Assembly: GCF_026151205.1 (NCBI RefSeq) | Contig: NC_087076.1 | Location: forward strand, 12,509,675-12,573,674 | Length of the DNA: 64,000 nt | Reading direction: 5' to 3' | Source: Bolinopsis microptera | Lineage: Eukaryota; Ctenophora; Tentaculata; Lobata; Bolinopsidae | In this document: piece by piece, positions 21,101-31,913 of the stretch | How the letters are laid out: each line of letters opens with the position of its first letter | Position numbering within the stretch: the first letter of the stretch is position 1 | Position numbers and translations under genes: made by a program | Notes under the pieces: model-generated | Seen by the model: the letters and a program-made list of their open reading frames with translations, nothing else | What the model was told of the DNA's origin: nothing | The model's database searches: none

Positions 21101-24100
21101 TACCCATGATTATGGGTTTTGGTCAAATTTTATAATAATAATAATTAAGTTTTAAACATTTTCTGCCCAAAAAGTAAAAACCTAGATATCACATCCTGCT
21201 TCAAGTTTAAATATTCTTCAAGCAAATGTTTTAATGCGGCATTCATTTGATGGAATCCACTTCAAGGGTTAAAATTAAATAAAACTGATAAATAATCTGT
21301 AATCGTGTTAAAGATGTCTCCATCGGTTTTCACTCACATTTGTAAATACGCTGTAGACCCAAACTGTACCCAGAATGAACCAGACGAAAGATACGACAGC
21401 TAAAAATAACTCGTACCCTCTGTAAGCTAAACTAAATGCTTGCTGAAAGTATACGCGTAGTGTTATTATGGCTATTTTGTGATCAAAATATTTATCTAAC
21501 AAAACATTTATCCAACTATGAACTTCGATTTTTGTTACTATACTCTAGTAGCAGAGAGTAGTTGAGTGTGCACTTCAATGTACACAATTTTTGACCACAC
21601 AGGGTCTTTCATTAGGTCATTCCAAAGCAAAATCATCTAGGTACCCATTTTGTATCGCTAGTCCCAGTCCTACAGGGCGAAATTTCTAAATTGCCCTCAG
21701 GCGCAAATTTTGGATTTTTGTATCTCGGCTTCTAAACGACTTAGAGACTTGAATATTGGCTTAAAATAACCGCAATAGCCATATTTATATACAAGTTATG
21801 AAGCAATATAAGGTCTCAAGTGCCTAGTTTTTAAGATATTCACGAAAAACTGTCTTTTAGCTCATCGCAGCCTGAATTACCGGAGTATTTTTATATCTCG
21901 AGCTAGAAAGGTCGTTAAAACTTCTCCAATATTGATAAATATTCGCGATGAGCACATTTATATAAGACTTATGAATCATTATATGCTCTAAAATGCTTAT
22001 TTGTAGAGATATTGGCAAAAATCGGTAATTTTGGGTACAGCAATACAAGTTTGGTAATTCGTTTTGTCTTTTTGTTGCAAATTTTCACGTTGCAATTTTC
22101 AAGATGCAGTTTGTGGCTATCGATAGGGCTTTAAATATGCTATTGTATGGTCCCTCATTACACCTACAGTTGAACAGATGCTAAATGTCTGAACTTGAAG
22201 TAGTAATGAATCTCAAAGAGACGGATGGACACTGCAACTGGACAGGCAGTTGATATAGAAGTTAGAAACCTGATTGATGATACTAACGAGGAGCCAATTT
22301 AAGCCAAGAGTACGAATGCCCTTGTCTCTGAGGCCCAAAGTCATTGTGATTTGCGGCTCATGATCGATAAGGCCCACTGTCACTCAGGCGTGAGGTTCTG
22401 GGAATCTGGGGCACATCACCTGTGCTACTAATGGATGAGAAGTTTTACTCCTCGTTCAAGACTGGTTTCAGATGTCTAACTAACCGTTGAAAAGATGTAT
22501 GTGAGTCAAGAGTCCAAGTAATTATCAAATATTTATCTCAGCCACTGCCCAGTTCCTGACATTTCAGGGTTTGTGACGGTTTGTGACCCCTATTGCCTAT
22601 GTCAGGTGCTGAAAGATTGTATCAAAACCATACAATAGCATATTTAAAGCCCTATCGATAGCCACAAACTGCATCTTGAAAATTGCAACGTGAAAATTTG
22701 CAACAAAAAGACAAAACGAATTACCAAACTTGTATTGCTGTACCCAAAATTACCGATTTTTGCCAATATCTCTACAAATAAGCATTTTAGAGCATATAAT
22801 GATTCATAAGTCTTATATAAATGTGCTCATCGCGAATATTTATCAATATTGGAGAAGTTTTAACGACCTTTCTAGCTCGAGATATAAAAATACTCCGGTA
22901 ATTCAGGCTGCGATGAGCTAAAAGACAGTTTTTCGTGAATATCTTAAAAACTAGGCACTTGAGACCTTATATTGCTTCATAACTTGTATATAAATATGGC
23001 TATTGCGGTTATTTTAAGCCAATATTCAAGTCTCTAAGTCGTTTAGAAGCCGAGATACAAAAATCCAAAATTTGCGCCTGAGGGCAATTTAGAAATTTCG
23101 CCCTGTAGGACTGGGACTAGCGATACAAAATGGGTACCTAGATGATTTTGGTTTGGAATGACCTAGTGAAAGACCCTGTGTGGTCAAAAATTGTGGACAT
23201 TGAAGTGCACACTCAACTACTCTCTGCTACTCTAGTACTAATACTAGAATTAAGAGACTTTTACCGATAGTTGAAATTCATCATCTAGCGTGAAATGATG
23301 CTAGATTCCGCCAGTTAGCGACAATGCCGCCAATTCTCGTGCACCCTTTCAATGACGCTATTCAGCGCCATTAAACGCTAGTTACGCGAAACTGTCGCTA
23401 GGTAGTGCGCCATCGACAGTGAGCCGCGCATGCCGACTGTAGGATGGTTTTTTAGCGCTAATTTCGGCCAGCACAATTTTCTTCAAACAAATAGATATTG
23501 AGTATCTTTCCCGACCTCCAATTGCAACAAAAATTGGTAAGCTTACTCATAGACTTACAAGGAAAGTGTCCGAAAAGTTTAAAGCATATCCAACCATCAG
23601 ACATTATGTTACAGCTAAAAGAAGCGTATTTTGCCCCATTTTTATCACTATATCAACTCCGATATCCACCAAATTTTTCGGACAGTTGTAAAAGCCCTAT
23701 TGGAAGATTGTCGCCAATTTTCAGAATGATCTCATTCAAGGAACTGAAGATAAATCCAAATAATACGACAAAAATCAACGAATTTGGTCAATTTTGGTCA
23801 AATTACGCGACTTTTACAGCTAATTTTGCTCCAAAAGCCGCGCACCATCAAATATGGCACCTAGGCGAAACTCACTGATCTTTCCAAAAAGGTATGACAA
23901 ATTTGGTATTGTGAAAATTCTCACAGTCTCTAGAAAACAATGGTACAAAAATTTTTAAAATCCGAGCAAGTTTATTTTTATGGTGCACCCCCTACTGTCG
24001 CCAGGCCGGCGAAATCTAGCGCTATTTGCACCGAAATGTAGCGTAACTAGCGTTAAATGACGCTAGATAGCGTCATCTAGCGCTATTTAGCGACATTGAA

Positions 24101-25026
24101 AGGGTGCACGCAGCACGACAATTTGAATTGGCATTGTCACTAATTTTCGCTAATATAACTGGTAGATGACGCCGGACGCTCGCTAGATCAAAATGTTGAA
24201 TTTAAACTATCGGTAAAACTAAAGGTCCGAATTAAGCTTAAGTTTAACGATTGAAGAATAACTGCGCTTACGTTATTAGGCACTTGTTTCCGCAGCAACA
24301 TCAGTCCATTTTGGAGTAGTCCTAGAACTCCCGCCACTATTAGGTATATTGGAATCATTCTGAAATTAGGGCTTGTACAAGTTTGTAGTTACAACATAAT
24401 ATAGTCTACTGAATTTAAGATCTAATCTTTTTGAATGGTTTAAGACACTAGACGTAGAATTGATATCAGATATTCATCGTGTCTTTTGATAAAAGTGTTT
24501 ATCACCATGTTTGAATAAGTGTTGGTGCACTTAATATAGTTAAGGTGTTTGGAATTTTACCTGTTGATGGGGCACTTGTCGAGGTATGCAGCTCCGATAA
24601 CAATGTAAGCTACAGGTAGAATGAGTAGGAAGAGTAACACAAGGGTGCATGCCAGGGAGGCTATCAGAATTCCACCTGAGCAGTGTTAATTACTTCGGCA
24701 CAGGTTGTGAATAGTAAGCTGTGAGACAGATTTTATTCTGGATGGTACTGTAGTTTAAACATGTCATCAGATTTATCAAGCACATTTGCACATTTACCAG
24801 CTTTTCGTAAGAAATCTGAGAAGTTCTCAGCAGTCAGCCACTCCTCCTTGATCTGCCCAAATAGAGACTCGTAAGTGGGGGGCAAGTCATCATCCTCGAA
24901 CACGGGCAAGTTTCTGTCATGTTTAGTGCGGTGCCGGGCTGCTGAAGAAGTGTTCTGGTACTCTGGAGGTTCCCCGAGCTGGCCAACCTTCTCGTAGTCG
25001 GGCAGGGAGTCTCCTACCGACGACAT
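18119..25026 (-). CDS. TMEM272-like four-pass membrane protein
   Basis: Six exons read 5' to 3' on the minus strand: 24798-25026, 24561-24675, 24272-24359, 21338-21442, 18581-18674, 18119-18390. All junctions are GT-AG and every phase fits, giving 300 aa with start ATG 25026 and stop TGA 18119. The N-terminal cytoplasmic part carries two PPxY motifs (PPEY, and PPTY in DDLPPTYESLFG). Four membrane segments follow: ILIASLACTLVLLFL, MIPIYLIVAGVLGLL (after YLDKCPINR), ELFLAVVSFVWFILG and CYWFAFLMITLTYILIV. A Pro/Ser-rich tail ends IEND. LPPxYESLFG plus CPxxxMIPIYLIV is the hallmark of the widespread TMEM272-like family, whose function is unknown. PPxY motifs generally recruit WW-domain proteins such as NEDD4-type ligases (inference). 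Exon 5 is Cys-rich. Confidence 0.85.
18475..18522. repeat. Short tandem repeat (18 bp x ~3)
   Basis: ACATACGTCATCATC is repeated three times within the last TMEM272-like intron. Confidence 0.7.
18679..18766. repeat. 14-bp tandem repeat abutting a 3' splice site
   Basis: GTTTTATTAATTAA is repeated about six times. It begins a few bases outside exon 5 of the TMEM272-like gene, so on the minus strand the array supplies the sequence just upstream of the acceptor AAAACCCAG. The other end touches a LINE fragment. Confidence 0.8.
18768..19319 (+). pseudogene. LINE ORF2 C-terminal fragment (family shared with 47189-47719)
   Basis: 184 codons are open to the stop at 19317. Motifs include EKVWLSGKKISLERKLRLYDAQ, LHRRHLMSILNIKWP, RWKMFGHILRS and GRLGRPR. 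This is the post-RT tail of a non-LTR retrotransposon ORF2. The same blocks (CHRKHLRSLLNIYWP, RWKLLGHILRS) occur in the minus-strand copy in a FANCI intron. The 5' end is truncated next to the 14-bp array. A 3' tail at about 19353-19430 (CACAATGCTGGCAAGCATTA...CGCCCTTATA) is also found at 49767-49830. Confidence 0.8.
19431..20799. other. Intronic DNA without recognised gene
   Basis: TMEM272-like intron 4. It contains a TGATGACGTCATCA dyad near 19950 and AT-rich sequence. No coding support. Confidence 0.4.
20800..21129. mobile_element. 330-bp near-perfect palindromic element
   Basis: The arm 20800-20942 (starting ATTTGACCAAAACCCATAAT) is repeated inverted at 20986-21129 around a loop of about 43 bp; I see essentially no mismatches. 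No coding. As RNA it would form a hairpin of about 143 bp. It lies in TMEM272-like intron 4. Confidence 0.85.
21541..23237. mobile_element. Foldback element FB-1 (1.70 kb)
   Basis: The ends are TACTCTAGTAGCAGAG and, on the other strand, TACTAGAGTAGCAGAG, flanked on both sides by CTA (21538-21540 and 23238-23240), a 3-bp target duplication. The arms of about 610 bp (21541-22150 and 22628-23237) are almost identical inverted copies; a 63-codon chance frame at 21857-22048 (-) recurs unchanged at 22730-22921 (+). Each arm is built of about two diverged modules (TATCTCGGCTTCTAAACG... / ...TATATACAAGTTATGAAGC... / ...AGATATTC). The spacer of about 480 bp codes for nothing I recognise. It shares its ends with FB-2 at 57913-61303. 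It sits in TMEM272-like intron 3. Confidence 0.85.
23259..24218. mobile_element. 960-bp element with long TIRs rich in CTAGCG
   Basis: The ends are TTTTACCGATAGTTGAAATT and the reverse complement of TTTTACCGATAGTTTAAATT. The sub-terminal 200-250 bp on both sides are imperfect inverted copies full of iterated CTAGCG/CGCTA and share GTGCACCCTTTCAATG. The middle has an open frame of 126 codons at 23498-23878 (+) with no recognised domain. Probably a non-autonomous DNA transposon. It is separated from FB-1 by about 20 bp. Confidence 0.75.
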
Positions 25027-25878
25027 GGGGTCATCCCGTCACCTAGTAACTTAGTAACCGTAGTAACCTAGTAACCGTAGTAACAGTCACATTGTCTTTG
25101 TTTCCTTTTCTGGGAGTGAGTGTAAGACTTTCTTCGAACTTTGCATGCAGAATTAATACATTAAACGGGGACTAAAACTTAAGTTTATTCCCCAAAAACG
25201 AATATCTCAGTACGCGGGCATACTGTGAGTGTGAACGATGGTTTTTAATTTGAAGCAATAATTTGGAGCGAGAGTTAAATCTGATATTTACTAATATTAG
25301 ATTTAAAATTAAACACAACTACTACTAGACTGGTACTGATCGTTAACTGCACAGCAAACGTTACACTCGACACTAAATGTATACAAATGATGCAAACTGT
25401 ACACACGGCTTGTAGACTAGACTCTTGAGATATTATATGTAAGCCTTCACAACTATGAACTAGTTCTTAATCTTTCTCAATAACGTGTTCATTGTGAATA
25501 CCACATGGTAAGCTTACTACTCACTACTGTGCCGTAGTGCCGTTATTTTCGGGCATCCATTGCATTGTCCTTAAATGGTCTAAAGTCATGCTCCTGATAT
25601 TACATCTCAACTTTAATAAGTCCAACAGTACAACGTAAAACGTGAGCCCAAACGATGAGCAGAATGTCGAATTTGTAACCGTCACGTACATGTAATTAGG
25701 TCGGTCCGACCTAATTTCATATCCATGATGTAAAGCATATATTTTTAACTCACAGAGAATATGTAGTTTATGCTTACCTTTCATCATCATGTAACGTTAG
25801 TCTCATTCAAAAATATTGATATTTGACCAATTTATGGGCCAAAATTTTTCACATGCCCAAATATGGCCATAATCTGGC
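25027..25878. other. 5' flank of the TMEM272-like gene
   Basis: A short direct repeat (CTTAGTAACCGTAGTAAC variants, 25042-25085) lies just upstream of the start codon and may be in the 5' UTR or promoter. An 88-codon minus-strand frame at 25524-25790 spans a small palindrome (AATTAGGTCGGTCCGACCTAATT, shown here only for position 25693-25715) and is not supported as a gene. Confidence 0.4.
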
Positions 25879-25978
25879 TTGTATCACGTTGCGACTCCCA
25901 CGGTCGTTTCACTATGGTCCTGACGATACTGGGGGAGCCGCGCACTTCGTGCGCGGCGGGTCATACAACGTATGACAA
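25879..25978. mobile_element. MITE, TTGTATCACG family, copy 2
   Basis: TTGTATCACGTTGCGACTCC...GGGTCATACAACGTATGACA, with an internal hairpin GCCGCGCAC TTCG GTGCGCGGC-like core. About 100 bp. Best-preserved type. Confidence 0.75.
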
Positions 25979-26506
25979 AATATGGCCATGTTTTGGCTCA
26001 TAACTCAGTCATTTTTAGTCTAATCTGGATGAAAATTCATATACAAATTCAGAAGAACACTACTACTAGCTACAAATGGAGCACCTAAACATAAGTTTTG
26101 GACATGTTATGTCCCGTCGCGTTTGACCTATTATTGATTATAAATAAATGGATACCTATATTAGATCGGTCCGCCCTTGTTACATGTTCGTGACAGTATG
26201 ACTATGAGTAACAGTCGAATCGGTTATCCTTGCGATTAATTAAATATGCAGACCGAAATCCACCATTGAACAATGAACATTGACATTATTATTCCACTTA
26301 ATTGTTAAGGTTCGACTTGGCTTCATTCGGACGCGGTTACAAAATATTATTGATTATCAATTATAAAAGTTCGAAGTTTATTTCATTAGTGAACGTGAAT
26401 ATCCGATAACCTTTGTTTTAAGAATTCAACAGTGAATTAGTGCTGCTATTACAAATTACTGCAAAGTTATTACATCATACATATTAACACACGGCCCGAT
26501 GGCCGA

Positions 26507-26600
26507 TTGTATCACGCGGTGACCCCCACTGCCGCTTCACTTCGACGCTACAGGGGGAGCCGCGCACTTCGTGCGCGGCGGGTCATACAACGTATGACAA
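26507..26600. mobile_element. MITE, TTGTATCACG family, copy 3
   Basis: Same ends and GCCGCGCACTTCGTGCGCGG hairpin as copy 2, with a shorter left half. Confidence 0.75.
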
Positions 26601-26729
26601 ATGGCCGATAAAATCAAATCGGGATGATTATTAATCACCCTACACTCGACTGTCACGTGACTTTTTTAACTTGTTCTCTAGCTGGCCCTGAACGACTATT
26701 AGTATTAGAAACCCTAACCCTATATTATG

Positions 26730-26964
26730 TTGTATAATGTCGTGATACCCATCGCCGTTTCACTATAGTAGAGTTTCTACGGTACATGGGGAGCCTTGAC
26801 CATTGTTAATGGTCTGGCCCGGCGCGCGCTACTTCGTAGCACTTGCCGTCGGTAACATTTCGAAAAGAAAGCGGCGCGCGCTACTTCGAAGAAATTTAGA
26901 CGAGTAACATCCGTCAATGGGGAGCCGCGCACTCGTGCGCGGCGGGTCATACAACGTATGACAA
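26730..26964. mobile_element. MITE, TTGTATCACG family, copy 4, expanded
   Basis: Family ends flank a core enlarged by about 130 bp. The enlargement has two GGCGCGCGCTACTTCG blocks, suggesting internal duplication or a nested relative. Confidence 0.65.
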
Positions 26965-27831
26965 CTAATATGATCGGCCCAACCATAATCCTAACAAAAG
27001 CATATTAATATACTGAAACCCTAACGAGAAATTATATCAACTTCCTTATATATGGTCATATTGTAGCGTGATGCACTACTAGGCCACGCCGCAAATAATG
27101 TTTCTCGTTAGATCGGCGAGGTGCACCACTGGGCCACGCAGAGCTGAGAAGGATTGCCATCGTGAATGAAACGGTCATATCGAGATAGTTTTTCGCTAAT
27201 ATCTTCATGCCAGGGGAGCATTTTACTTTTATAATCCTATACTAGGCCTATGTCATGGGGCTGATTCAGAATCAGCGTCCGAAAATACATCAAGCTGGTT
27301 TCAATTTCAACTTTCAGGTACCTTTTTAGAAAAATTTTAAAGATCGAGTGTACGGTGATTAGCACGCTCTGATAAATACAAAATAGATAAGCACAAATAA
27401 TGTACAATGGCTTTGAAACAGATGAGATAATGGATTAGTAAGATTGTAGATGGTACACTGGTGCAGTATGACTATGATTAAATAGTAATGAATGACCGGA
27501 TATAACGGAGTTAGAACATGGCGTCGCCGTCGAACAACATACTAGTTGCAGTTGGCCTTAAAAGTTGCTCAACCATGAACCGGCTTGTAAAACAAGCGCG
27601 TCACGTAGTATGTTATGTGTATGTAGTACGCGAAGTGCAGGCCCATTTGCTCTATCCAGATCCCTTGCGCTTGCAGTGGCGCGCGCCCGCCTCACGGCGG
27701 TAAAAAGGCTTGTGAAACAAGCGCGCCCGCAGTGGCGCGAAAGCACATGGTTAGGTGAACAGGCCCATGGCTAGGTGAATGTAATGCACACAATTTGAAG
27801 TATGATTTTTTACCATTATCCTTGTGGATCA
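26965..27831. other. Gene-free spacer in the MITE cluster
   Basis: 27060-27160 has CTAGGCCACGC and its variant CTGGGCCACGC, and 27570-27740 has a CTTGTRAAACAAGCGCG direct repeat rich in GCGCGCCCGC. Overlapping frames here exist only because the block is GC-rich. Confidence 0.4.
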
Positions 27832-27949
27832 TTGTATCACGTAGTGACCCCCACTGTCGCTTCACTATAGTGATATAACCCCTGTAGAGTTTCTACGATA
27901 CAGGGGGAGCCGCGCACTCGTGCGCGGCGGGTCATACAACTTATGACAA
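27832..27949. mobile_element. MITE, TTGTATCACG family, copy 5
   Basis: TTGTATCACGTAGTGACCCC...GGGTCATACAACTTATGACA with the GCCGCGCAC/GTGCGCGGC hairpin. It is the last recognisable element before the G-free tract. Confidence 0.75.
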
Positions 27950-28037
27950 GTGGATAGTTTGAGACAATGTTATGATTAGATGGGCAAATAAAAGAGTCAC
28001 CCGGGTCATCCAAATAATATTAACAACTGTTACTATG

Positions 28038-28765
28038 CACCAATCCTAATTTATTCCCATCTTTTCCACCAATCAAATCTAATTTTTACCCAAATTACCC
28101 AAAAAAAATACACAAAAAATAAACCAATCCAATTAAAACACTCACACAATATAACCAAACCCACAATCAACCCACACCCCACAATTAATAAACAAACAAC
28201 CCCCAATTTTCATAATAACCACACACCACCCCCCCCCAACCACACCACCCAAAACCTCAACCCCCACCCAACCCCCCCCCACACACCCCCACACCACCCC
28301 CCCCAACACCAACCCAAACCACCACACAAACAACCCACACCACCACCACAACACACACCCCAAAAAAACAAAACCCCCAACACACCCCCCACAACCCCCA
28401 TCACCCACACCCAACCACCCCACCCCCACACACCAACAAAAACAAAAACACCAAACACACACTCACCCCACAACACACCCAACACCCCTAAACCCAACAA
28501 AACAAAAACCCCAAACCAACAACCACCCCCCAAATAATCCCTCCAACATATATTCACAAAAACTAAAATAAACCCAACCCAATCCCACCCAAACAACCCC
28601 ATCCCCCAAAAACCCAAAATACCCCTTCTACCCAAATCCAATAAAACAAAACCCCTATCCACTACCCCATTACACACCATATAATAACCAACCCCCCAAA
28701 TTAACCCACACTTTTTATCTTTTCCCCCCCCACACACACAAACAAACCCACAAACAACACCACAA
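28038..28765. repeat. 728-base tract with no G on the + strand
   Basis: From after the G at 28037 to the G at 28766 there is not one G. The tract is mostly A and C with some T and is not a simple short-period repeat. The next several hundred bases to the right are still A/C-rich with few G and T. Long minus-strand frames here (Gly/Val/Trp/Cys-rich) are composition artefacts. Confidence 0.9.
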
Positions 28766-30017
28766 GCTGCACCCCAAGAGACCCCCAAAATCACACAGAA
28801 GCGCAAGCCAAAGAGTAGTCTGCAAGAAAGACCAAGAACTGAACTGACAAACAAGAGCCCCCCACATTAGACCAAACAGTGCGTACCAACACCAATATAA
28901 AAAAAAGTAGAATAAATAAATGAATATCGAGCACAAAATGAGAATAAAAACTTACAGTGTCCACACAAACAAAGTACACTCCACCTAGAACAGGCCGTAA
29001 CGTGATCAACACCAACCACAAACAAACGCGAGAAACAAAACCCGAAAAACAAAACCAGAGCAACCGTAGAGATATACTAACTATCAACACTAAGAGTAAT
29101 AAGAACCAAGTCATCTCGCAATCTTACACATATCGAACAATACTAGGACAACAAATTACAGACAGAGAAGACTACTTTCAGAGATGGCAATGACCCTCCC
29201 GACTCCACTCTATGCGGAGAACAGTCAAGACAGCTAGAGGCCAACTGAGACCTGAGACAAGATATCTAACATGTCAGTGATCTGTGTTGTCACACATCTC
29301 ACACCTTAAGAGACTGTCCACCCAAAATCCCGCAAACTATTACAGTCGTGCTACCTCCACAAACATACCTTATGTAGACATTTAGGTCTTTCATAATTTG
29401 ACTTTAAATATCATGAAAGAACTCCTCTATCTTTCTGTTCTTAATGACTAAACATCTCGATAGCGCAGAATTACGCGTCTTCAGCGATACCTAGTTAAAT
29501 GACTGAGCTTTTACGCCCTGAGATCTGACTCATGATCTACTTCCTGTATGTCATTCTCATTGTTAGCTTTTAGTGATCATAAGACTAACATTGATGTCAC
29601 AGGTCGACCAATAGGTCGAGTTTCTTCTAATATACGTGTCGAAGTCTGTGGAACTACTATGATATTTCAGATAACGCCAACACCCTTGAAAGTGAGTTTA
29701 GACGGCCCAGTATGTATGTGACACCGAATTGGTCTAGGCGTCCACTGACATCTTTCCACACTTACTGCCCACTCTTCTTTTAGATGTTTTGTCGTGTTTC
29801 GCTAGTGATGAGCCATGCTAATCATAAAATTTTGGTTTCTCAAAGCATCTTGTGTTTTTAGAGTGTAACAAATTGCCTAAAATGGCATACGTTTTTATGG
29901 CATAAATGGAAATTTTTATTGGCCAATTCTCCATTATGCCATTTATGCCATTGGTACCCCCTCTACCAAACGCCTAAAAGATTGCTCAGAATTAAATCAA
30001 ATTTAAATAAAACTTAC
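28766..30017. other. Unassigned region downstream of the coiled-coil gene
   Basis: A/C-rich to about 29200, then AT-rich. It may contain the missing 3' exon(s) of the coiled-coil gene on the minus strand, because the last seen exon ends in a good donor. I could not identify such an exon. A frame at 28957-29193 (+) is open but unrecognised. Confidence 0.35.
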
Positions 30018-31887
30018 GGGTACGGTGTTGTTGTGCTCTGAAGACGGATCAGAATTCGAGGAGTGAAGCTTAGATCTCAAAACCGACACCTCATCTGAAG
30101 CCCGAATCAAAGTGTTATTAAAAAGTGTCACTTGTAAATTACTTTTGGACGTTTGGGTTAATTTACAATGTGTTATGCTTTGACAGACAAATCATCAATC
30201 GAGTGACTAAAAGCATAATTACCTTTGAGTTGTTGGATCTGCTTGTCTCCTGTCCTGAGTGTCCTCAACAGTTCTGCCTTCTCCTCATCAAGTTTATCAA
30301 TTGTTTGTTGGTGAAGTGCTGTGTCAGACAGCTGGGATGTCGATGCTTGGGACTCATTGTCTACGTCATGTGACCCATTTGAGTTCTAGAGGGTAGCGTA
30401 TTACTATATATATTATTATATATCAGACATCAGCTTATATATTTACGATGACAACAAGAAAATTTATCCAATATACAAATATATATATACAGATATAGCA
30501 ATTGTTTGATCTGAAATATTAAGGAATGGTATCATTGTCAATACCACACCTTTTCAAGTATAATATGAAATTAATTGTGGAACAACTGGGACTGGGAGAC
30601 AAAAAATCAAGATTGCATTTTTTTAAATACATTTCACAAGGATTATTAAAATATGACAAAGACCGGACTTACCCGTGGCACCCTTCTATTTTGCGCCTCC
30701 TCTGCCTCTTTCTGCCTCTTTTCACTGGGTTTTAATTTGGTTTACTTAAATTTAAAAAGCAATGAAGACAAATTCAAATCTAAAATCTGACATTTGAAAA
30801 TTCTACATTTATACGGAGGTACGGAGATTGTGCTTGGAAGAAAAATATTCAACCTTAGTGCCTGTATTTCTTCTCCGTGCTTCAACATAATCTTCATCAA
30901 CAGTAAATCTCTCTGTAGTGGATCTGAATTGCGAATTAAATGAAAAACATTGATTCGCTCATACTTTGTCCTGTGATCATGAAAACATTTTATGTATATT
31001 TAATTGAATTTGTTAAGTTACTAAATCAAACACTGCACGACGCCAGTAAACGACCGGGGGTAGGATTTGGCCGGGGCCGGGAAATGGAATGTCCAAATTT
31101 TGCCGGGGCTGGGAATTGGCCGTTCTGGAATTTGGCCGGGGCCGTGAATTTAATAAATTATTAAGATTTAAGGATTTAGGTGGAATATCGTAATTGTAAA
31201 AACTATCAGAGGTTACAAAAACAAAGGACTGCTCTTGAAAGTTGGCACTCTGGACATCATCCTTTCAAAATTGAAAATCCATTTTAATATTTATATGGCC
31301 GATTTCGATCAAAAATTCCCGGCCAAAATTGAAAATCGGCCGGGGCCGGGAAGAAATAGCTCCCCCGGTGCCGGGAATCCCGGTCGATTACTGCACGACG
31401 CACGTGTAGATGTGAAGCAGTTCATAGGTTTGATGATAGGTTCGGTCATAACGTGCTGATTGTAGGTAATAGGAATTTAAAAGTTCGATAAAAACCTTTC
31501 TCTTTGATGTAGACCAAGTCGACTAAATTTCTAGCAAGAAGCCTTATTACAGGATAGTTCTCTTTCTTCTTCTTCTCCTTCTCTTTCTCCGTTCTCATTT
31601 CCTCCAACAGCTGCTCAGCGGCCTCTTCTGTCAAATATGCCAATATGTATATACATACAATGTATAATTAAATTTAAATGTGCGATAAAATTTAACCGAC
31701 TCTTCTAAGGAAGATTACCATCGGCCTCAACACTGCATAAAAAGTGCATGATAGACTCGTTGCAAAGGTTTTCTCTGACTCTGTTTAATCACGAATTAAG
31801 TATTTAAGTATGAAGTAAATATTTTTAAGGATAGAAAATAAAAAGTTCAAAATTATAAAAACCTATTTGTTCGACGTAGGAAGACAT
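30018..31887 (-). CDS. Unrecognised coiled-coil protein, N-terminal exons (3' end not found)
   Basis: Seven exons join with matching phases and GT-AG borders: 31863-31887 (ATG at 31887), 31719-31778, 31496-31627, 30854-30923, 30673-30724, 30223-30385, 30018-30094. They encode about 193 residues. The start is MSSYVEQIVRENLCNESIMH, followed by an acidic/basic helix (LLEEMRTEKEKEKKKKENYP), a helix LLARNLVDLVYIKEKDPLQR and two further heptad-like stretches (KRQKEAEEAQNRR; IDKLDEEKAELLRTLRTGDK). The last exon ends SSEHNNTVP at donor GTAAGT, so more exons should follow below 30018. The family is not recognised; a structural or cytoskeletal coiled-coil role is only an impression. Exon 2 needs the acceptor CAGAG rather than CAG to keep frame. 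Confidence 0.6.
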
Positions 31888-31913
31888 TCTAAATAAGTTT
31901 CAGTGAGGAGAGA

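Noticed and set aside
23498-23878. 126-aa protein in the 960-bp TIR element
   Set aside because: Not called as a gene: no transposase motifs, no start context and no second copy to test conservation.
25524-25790. 88-aa minus-strand frame starting MMMKGKHKLH
   Set aside because: Spans a small palindrome, has no domain, and its start region looks equally like a chance splice donor.
27518-27774. Overlapping 60-69 codon frames on both strands
   Set aside because: They lie in a GC-rich repeat patch of the MITE cluster; low stop density from base composition.
28142-28854. Long Gly/Val/Trp/Cys-rich minus-strand frames
   Set aside because: Caused by the absence of C on that strand, which limits the codon set; no protein family features.
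29260-29330. Possible retroviral-type zinc knuckle (CCHTSHTLRDC)
   Set aside because: The first two Cys of a CCHC box are in another frame, and nothing upstream or downstream looks like gag or pol.
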